Source: Chitinophaga sp. S165
Lineage (GTDB): Bacteria; Bacteroidota; Bacteroidia; Chitinophagales; Chitinophagaceae
Assembly (NCBI RefSeq): GCF_003182155.1
Contig: NZ_QGTG01000004.1
Coordinates: 477,247-541,246 of the forward strand
DNA length: 64,000 nucleotides
Direction: 5' to 3'
This document shows, in pieces, positions 60,803-64,000 of the stretch. The notes beneath the pieces are model-generated. The model was not told the DNA's origin, did not search any database, and saw nothing but the letters and a program-made list of their open reading frames with translations. Made by a program: the position numbers and the translations under genes. How positions within the stretch are numbered: the stretch's first letter is position 1; the number at the start of each line of letters is the position of its first letter.

Positions 60803-61675
60803 ATGGGTTTCTTATCAAAAATATTTGGTAGGCGAAACGATGCCGGTGTAGACGACCAGTTGCCGGTTGTGCACATAGCTGATGATGATGAACGTATGAA
60901 CTGGGCTATCGAAAAAGCCAACGCCACCTTACATTATTTCCAGAATTGCCTGCTGGCGCCCGATCCGGAGCAACAATACTTTTCCGTAAAAGTATTGATA
61001 GATGATGGTGTAAATCGTGAGCACCTCTGGCTGGTATCACCCAGCTTTGATGATGAAGGTAACCTGTATGGGATAGTCGGGAACAAGCCGGTCTATGTTA
61101 ATTCTGTTGCCGTCAATCAGAAAATAGGTATCGATCCCCGTTTTATTTCCGACTGGATGATCATTGAAGAAGGGCGCCTGATAGGAGGATATACTATCCG
61201 GGCCATCCGCGATGGCCGGCCTGACCACGAGCGGCCTGAATTTGACAGGCAGGTAGGGTTATACATTGACGAGGGAATTGACTACTTTGTTCATGATTTT
61301 TCCACGCCCGAAGGAGCCATTTTGTGCCTCGAAGATGCCTATGACGATCAGGATATAGAAAAAGCCCTTGCGTGCAAGAACTTTGAAGAGGAAGCCAGAA
61401 TGCTGCTGCTGGAAATGAATGACAGATGTAGTGGCAGGGAAATACTGGAAACTACTGCCAACATTTTACGCACAGCTTTCATCAAGAGTCTCCAGAAGGA
61501 CGGTTTTCCCGTTTTCAGAGACCTTCGTCGCGCTTATCCTTATCGTAAGAAGATCACAGACAATTTGTACCTCATTACGGAAGTCTGCATCTTTCCCAAC
61601 GGAACAAAAAGCCAGCAGCAGATCTACACTTTTAAAGGTGAAGATGGCTGGAGAGTATTAAACATAAAAGTATAA
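60803..61675 (+). CDS. DUF2314 domain protein
   Basis: A 290-residue soluble protein. The DUF2314-like block spans ~25-130: DDDERMNWAIEKANATLHYF, YFSVKVLIDDGVNREHLWLV, DEGNLYGIVGNKPVYVNSVA and ISDWMIIEEGRLIGGYTIRA. The C-terminal half is acidic and helical with EEARMLLLEMNDRC. DUF2314 proteins have been seen as immunity-like and in polymorphic-toxin contexts, but none is visible here. Function unknown. Confidence 0.82.
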   Translation: MGFLSKIFGRRNDAGVDDQLPVVHIADDDERMNWAIEKANATLHYFQNCLLAPDPEQQYFSVKVLIDDGVNREHLWLVSPSFDDEGNLYGIVGNKPVYVNSVAVNQKIGIDPRFISDWMIIEEGRLIGGYTIRAIRDGRPDHERPEFDRQVGLYIDEGIDYFVHDFSTPEGAILCLEDAYDDQDIEKALACKNFEEEARMLLLEMNDRCSGREILETTANILRTAFIKSLQKDGFPVFRDLRRAYPYRKKITDNLYLITEVCIFPNGTKSQQQIYTFKGEDGWRVLNIKV

Positions 61676-61700
61676 AATATACAGGTCAAACATCCATGTC

Positions 61701-62780
61701 ATGATGAAGAAGATTTTAAGCCACAGCATTTTGTTTTTATTCGCTGCTTTTACAGCAGTTGCACAACAACCTCTGAAAGTAGGCGTAGCCGGTTTGTCCC
61801 ACGACCACGTGCATCTGCTGATGCATCAGTGGAAAAAAGGACAGGTGATCATTGCCGGCATCGCAGAGGCAGATCAACAACTCATCGCACGTTACAAAAA
61901 AAGTTATCAGCTGCCTGATTCGCTCTTCTATCCCGATCTGAATGCTTTGTTGGCGCATACGCATCCTGATGCCGTTTTAGGTTACAATCCGGTGTCCGAA
62001 CATATTAATGTGGTGGAGGCCTGCGCGCCCAAACACATCCCGGTAATGGTGGAAAAACCACTGGCTACTACCGTAGCACAGGCAGAAAGAATGGCGGCGC
62101 TGGCAAAGAAATATAACATCCCTTTGCTGACCAACTTCGAAACTACCTGGTACAATACCAATCAGTATGTATACGATATGGTGAAAAAGCAGGACGCCGT
62201 AGGTCCTGTGCGTAAAATGGTGGTGCACGACGGTCATGAAGGGCCGCGGGAGATAGGTTGCAGTGAAGACTTCCTGCGCTGGTTAACCGATCCTGTGAAA
62301 AACGGAGGAGGGGCATTGATGGACTTCGGTTGTTATGGTGCCAACCTGATGACCTGGCTAATGGATGGCAAGGCGCCTATCGCTGTTACAGCAGTAGCCC
62401 GCCATATCAAACCGTCTGTATACCCTAAAGTGGAAGATGATGCAACCATCCTGCTGGAATATCCTGAAGCAACCGGTATCATCGAAGCCTCCTGGAACTG
62501 GCCTTTTAGTATCAAGGATTGGGAAGTATTCGGTAAATCAGGTTATCTGCATGCACTGAACCCGAAAGATCTGCAACAGAGGAAAAAGAATGAATACCAG
62601 CCGGTTACCGTGCCAGAGGCTGCTTATACCGACAATATTACGTATCTTGCAGCTGTGCTGAATGGTACCTTGAAGCCGGGCAATGATCTGTCTTCCCTGG
62701 AAAACAACCTAATCGTTGTACGTATTCTGGAAGCTGCCCGTACCTCTGCAAAAGAAGGGAAACGTGTTGTACTGAAGTAA
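61701..62780 (+). CDS. Gfo/Idh/MocA family oxidoreductase, secreted
   Basis: A 359-residue NAD(P)-dependent oxidoreductase exported by a signal peptide (MMKKILSHSILFLFAAFTAV, then AQQ). Rossmann motif KVGVAGLSHDHVHLL, then the catalytic-type VMVEKPLATTVAQAERMAAL with the EKP motif, and the C-terminal beta domain (DFGCYGANLMTWLMDGKAPI; ATGIIEASWNWPF). Exported family members in Bacteroidota resemble glycosidase-type or sugar-oxidising enzymes that keep tightly bound NAD(H). Substrate unknown. Followed by an 11-bp repeat array. Confidence 0.88.
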   Translation: MMKKILSHSILFLFAAFTAVAQQPLKVGVAGLSHDHVHLLMHQWKKGQVIIAGIAEADQQLIARYKKSYQLPDSLFYPDLNALLAHTHPDAVLGYNPVSEHINVVEACAPKHIPVMVEKPLATTVAQAERMAALAKKYNIPLLTNFETTWYNTNQYVYDMVKKQDAVGPVRKMVVHDGHEGPREIGCSEDFLRWLTDPVKNGGGALMDFGCYGANLMTWLMDGKAPIAVTAVARHIKPSVYPKVEDDATILLEYPEATGIIEASWNWPFSIKDWEVFGKSGYLHALNPKDLQQRKKNEYQPVTVPEAAYTDNITYLAAVLNGTLKPGNDLSSLENNLIVVRILEAARTSAKEGKRVVLK

Positions 62781-62786
62781 GCGTTA

Positions 62787-62830
62787 AGAGACCAAGCAGA
62801 GACCAAGCAGAGAAGACGGAGAGAAGAAGT
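62787..62830. repeat. 11-bp tandem repeat array
   Basis: Four 11-bp units head to tail: AGAGACCAAGC (62787-62797), an exact copy (62798-62808), AGAGAAGACGG (62809-62819) and AGAGAAGAAGT (62820-62830). The first five bases AGAGA hold in all four. It lies in the spacer 7 bp after the oxidoreductase stop. Confidence 0.7.
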
Positions 62831-62885
62831 TCGCAAGGGACAAACAAGCATTTCAACAAGAACGAACAAATGCCGCTTTAATACT

Positions 62886-62933
62886 AACAGCCACATTGTT
62901 GCTTTTGAACAACAGTGTGGCTGTTTGATCATT
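62886..62933 (+). terminator. Terminator after the Gfo/Idh gene
   Basis: AACAGCCACATTGTTG (62886-62901) pairs with CAACAGTGTGGCTGTT (62910-62925), 16 bp with one G-U wobble, followed by TTTGATCATTATTT. Confidence 0.82.
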
Positions 62934-62969
62934 ATTTACTATCCATCTGTAACACTATAATAGCTACCT

Positions 62970-63827
62970 ATGTCTACCACATCAGAGAAGGTCAAGTCAA
63001 ACGCGAAAGACCGTGCCTGGATCATTACCCTGACGATCCTTTTCGGCATCATGGCCATCCTCCTTTTTTACACGATTATCTGCATCTGGCCCTCCGGTTA
63101 CGTAAGCAGTAAAGACCCGTTCAAATTATTCGGAAGTGTATATACCATCACTGCAGAACACCGTTTCCTGTTGTTGATGGTACTGGGAGGGGCGTTGGGG
63201 GCTAATGTTCACCTCATCATCTCATTTACTGCCTTTGTAGGCAACCGCACATTTGTAACTACCTGGATCCCCTGGTACCTGTTAAGACCCTTGATCGGCG
63301 CAGGTATGGCTATGTTCTTCTACATGTTGCTGAGAGGAGGGATACTGACTTATAGTCCGCCGGTAGCGCCTGAACTGCCTGAGAACAACCAGGTTACGGA
63401 GGCTGTTTCCACTCCTGCTGTTACTGAAGGGGAGGTTAGCGCGAGTGCTGTACCGGAAGAAGGTACCGTACATGAAGTTTCTTCTACGGATACTACTGCC
63501 GCAGATTCAACCACGGCTGCTGCCGATTCTACTGCTGCTATACCTGCCGCTGAAAAGAGTGAAGCTGACGAGCCACGGGATAGCGTACCATTGAACCCTT
63601 ACGGTATGATGGCTATTGCCTGCCTGGTAGGCCTGTTCTCTAAAGAGGCGTCTGAGAAACTGGAAGAGGTGTTTAAAACCCTGTTCAATGTTAAGGAAAA
63701 GACCCAGTATAAGGATAAATTGCCGGAAGAGAGTAATGGGAATGGTAACAAAGCTGCTGCTAGTGAGGTAGATGCTGCTGATGCCGGCCTGGCTGATCAG
63801 AAGACAGAACCAGGCGAGGGCTTGTAA
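62970..63827 (+). CDS. Membrane protein with Ala/Thr/Ser-rich linker, unknown function
   Basis: A 285-residue protein. Three predicted helices at ~18-40 (IITLTILFGIMAILLFYTII), ~66-90 (LLLMVLGGALGANVHLIISF) and ~105-125 (PLIGAGMAMFFYMLLRGGIL) are followed by a ~75-residue low-complexity acidic Ala/Thr/Ser segment (SSTDTTAADSTTAAADSTAA), a fourth hydrophobic stretch (YGMMAIACLVGLFSKEASEK) and a charged tail. I recognise no family. No conserved enzyme residues. Preceded by a terminator and followed by another, so it is monocistronic. Confidence 0.72.
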   Translation: MSTTSEKVKSNAKDRAWIITLTILFGIMAILLFYTIICIWPSGYVSSKDPFKLFGSVYTITAEHRFLLLMVLGGALGANVHLIISFTAFVGNRTFVTTWIPWYLLRPLIGAGMAMFFYMLLRGGILTYSPPVAPELPENNQVTEAVSTPAVTEGEVSASAVPEEGTVHEVSSTDTTAADSTTAAADSTAAIPAAEKSEADEPRDSVPLNPYGMMAIACLVGLFSKEASEKLEEVFKTLFNVKEKTQYKDKLPEESNGNGNKAAASEVDAADAGLADQKTEPGEGL

Positions 63828-63852
63828 GCTTGTAAAGCTAATCCTGCATCAT

Positions 63853-63877
63853 AACTTTAAACTGTAAAGTTTTTTTG
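63853..63877 (+). terminator. Terminator of the 62970 gene
   Basis: AACTTTA-AACTG-TAAAGTT with an 8-base T run overlapping the 3' arm. Confidence 0.85.
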
Positions 63878-63906
63878 TACTAAGCAGATATTGCCTTTTT
63901 TACCGC

Positions 63907-64000
63907 TTAGATACCGCTTAGATACCGCTAATCCTACGTTAATCCTACGTTCATGAACGTAGGATTAACGTAGGATTAGCGGTATCTAAGCGGTATCTAA
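63907..64000. repeat. Perfect palindrome of at least 94 bp made of 11-bp units
   Basis: Each arm is 47 bases with no mismatch and no spacer; the centre is TTCATGAA, between 63953 and 63954. The left arm reads TTAGATACCGC twice, TAATCCTACGT twice, then TCA; the right arm is the exact reverse complement and is cut by the window edge. The left flank TACCGC suggests that the symmetry continues. It lies after the 62970 gene's own terminator, so it is not needed as one. Confidence 0.9.

Noticed and set aside
1..64000. CRISPR array, insertion sequence, prophage, tRNA or rRNA genes
   Set aside because: I looked for direct repeats with regular spacers, transposase or integrase motifs, cloverleaf-like intergenic segments and CCA ends; none was found. 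The 11-bp arrays have no spacers and are not CRISPR.

Overview
The window reads as ordinary chromosome of a Bacteroidota bacterium, most likely Chitinophagaceae (Chitinophaga-like). The support is promoters of the TAnnTTTG (-7) type with few Shine-Dalgarno motifs, a DAHP synthase/chorismate mutase fusion, a kdsC-ubiA-maf neighbourhood, a carboxypeptidase-domain TonB receptor with HmuY-type lipoproteins, a eukaryote-like nrdAB pair and many SPII lipoproteins. I see no phage, insertion sequence, CRISPR array, tRNA or rRNA. Genus is an inference; no search was run.

Layout. 0-4 kb: end of a shikimate/chorismate operon (DAHPS-CM, aroB, aroA, aroC). 4-7.8 kb, minus strand: FKBP isomerase, S15/CocE-type hydrolase, YjbR protein, small membrane protein. 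8-16 kb: an AraC regulator convergent with a five-gene minus-strand operon (HmuY-like lipoprotein, two IPT/Big-like lipoproteins, second HmuY-like lipoprotein, TonB receptor), probably for heme or metallophore uptake. Paired TACCATnnnCGGA repeats lie upstream of both the regulator and the operon and are the best operator candidates. 16-17 kb: a solitary small gene behind an 11-bp-periodic repeat array. 17-31 kb: gcvP, YkgJ protein, MFS transporter, C-terminal processing protease, SirB1-like protein, topA, DUF2520 protein, kdsC, UbiA prenyltransferase, maf.

31-34 kb: homoserine dehydrogenase and a transsulfuration enzyme under a complete SAM-I riboswitch with terminator. 34-37.4 kb: DUF2851 protein, predicted outer-membrane protein, lipA. 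37.4-43.5 kb: TolC/HlyD/RND efflux operon. 43.5-47.5 kb: anti-sigma-like membrane protein, AsmA family, trmH. 47.7-52.6 kb: a visibly more AT-rich stretch with an FtsX/MacB-type permease, two tandem paralogous lipoproteins and a methyltransferase, with a duplicated ~90-bp leader element. 52.6-54.8 kb: NmrA, HD and AhpD-like genes. 55-58.7 kb: nrdA and nrdB behind a long leader. 59-63.8 kb: ABC exporter pair, DUF2314 protein, exported Gfo/Idh oxidoreductase, membrane protein. The last 94 bases are a perfect palindrome built from 11-bp units.

The two least conventional signals are the 11-bp-unit arrays (16.15-16.28, 62.79-62.83 and 63.91-64.00 kb), two of which are palindromic, and the duplicated leader element at 50.2 and 51.7 kb, whose terminal stem shows a compensatory base-pair change. 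Start codons were moved from the longest reading frame where promoters or signal peptides decided the matter.
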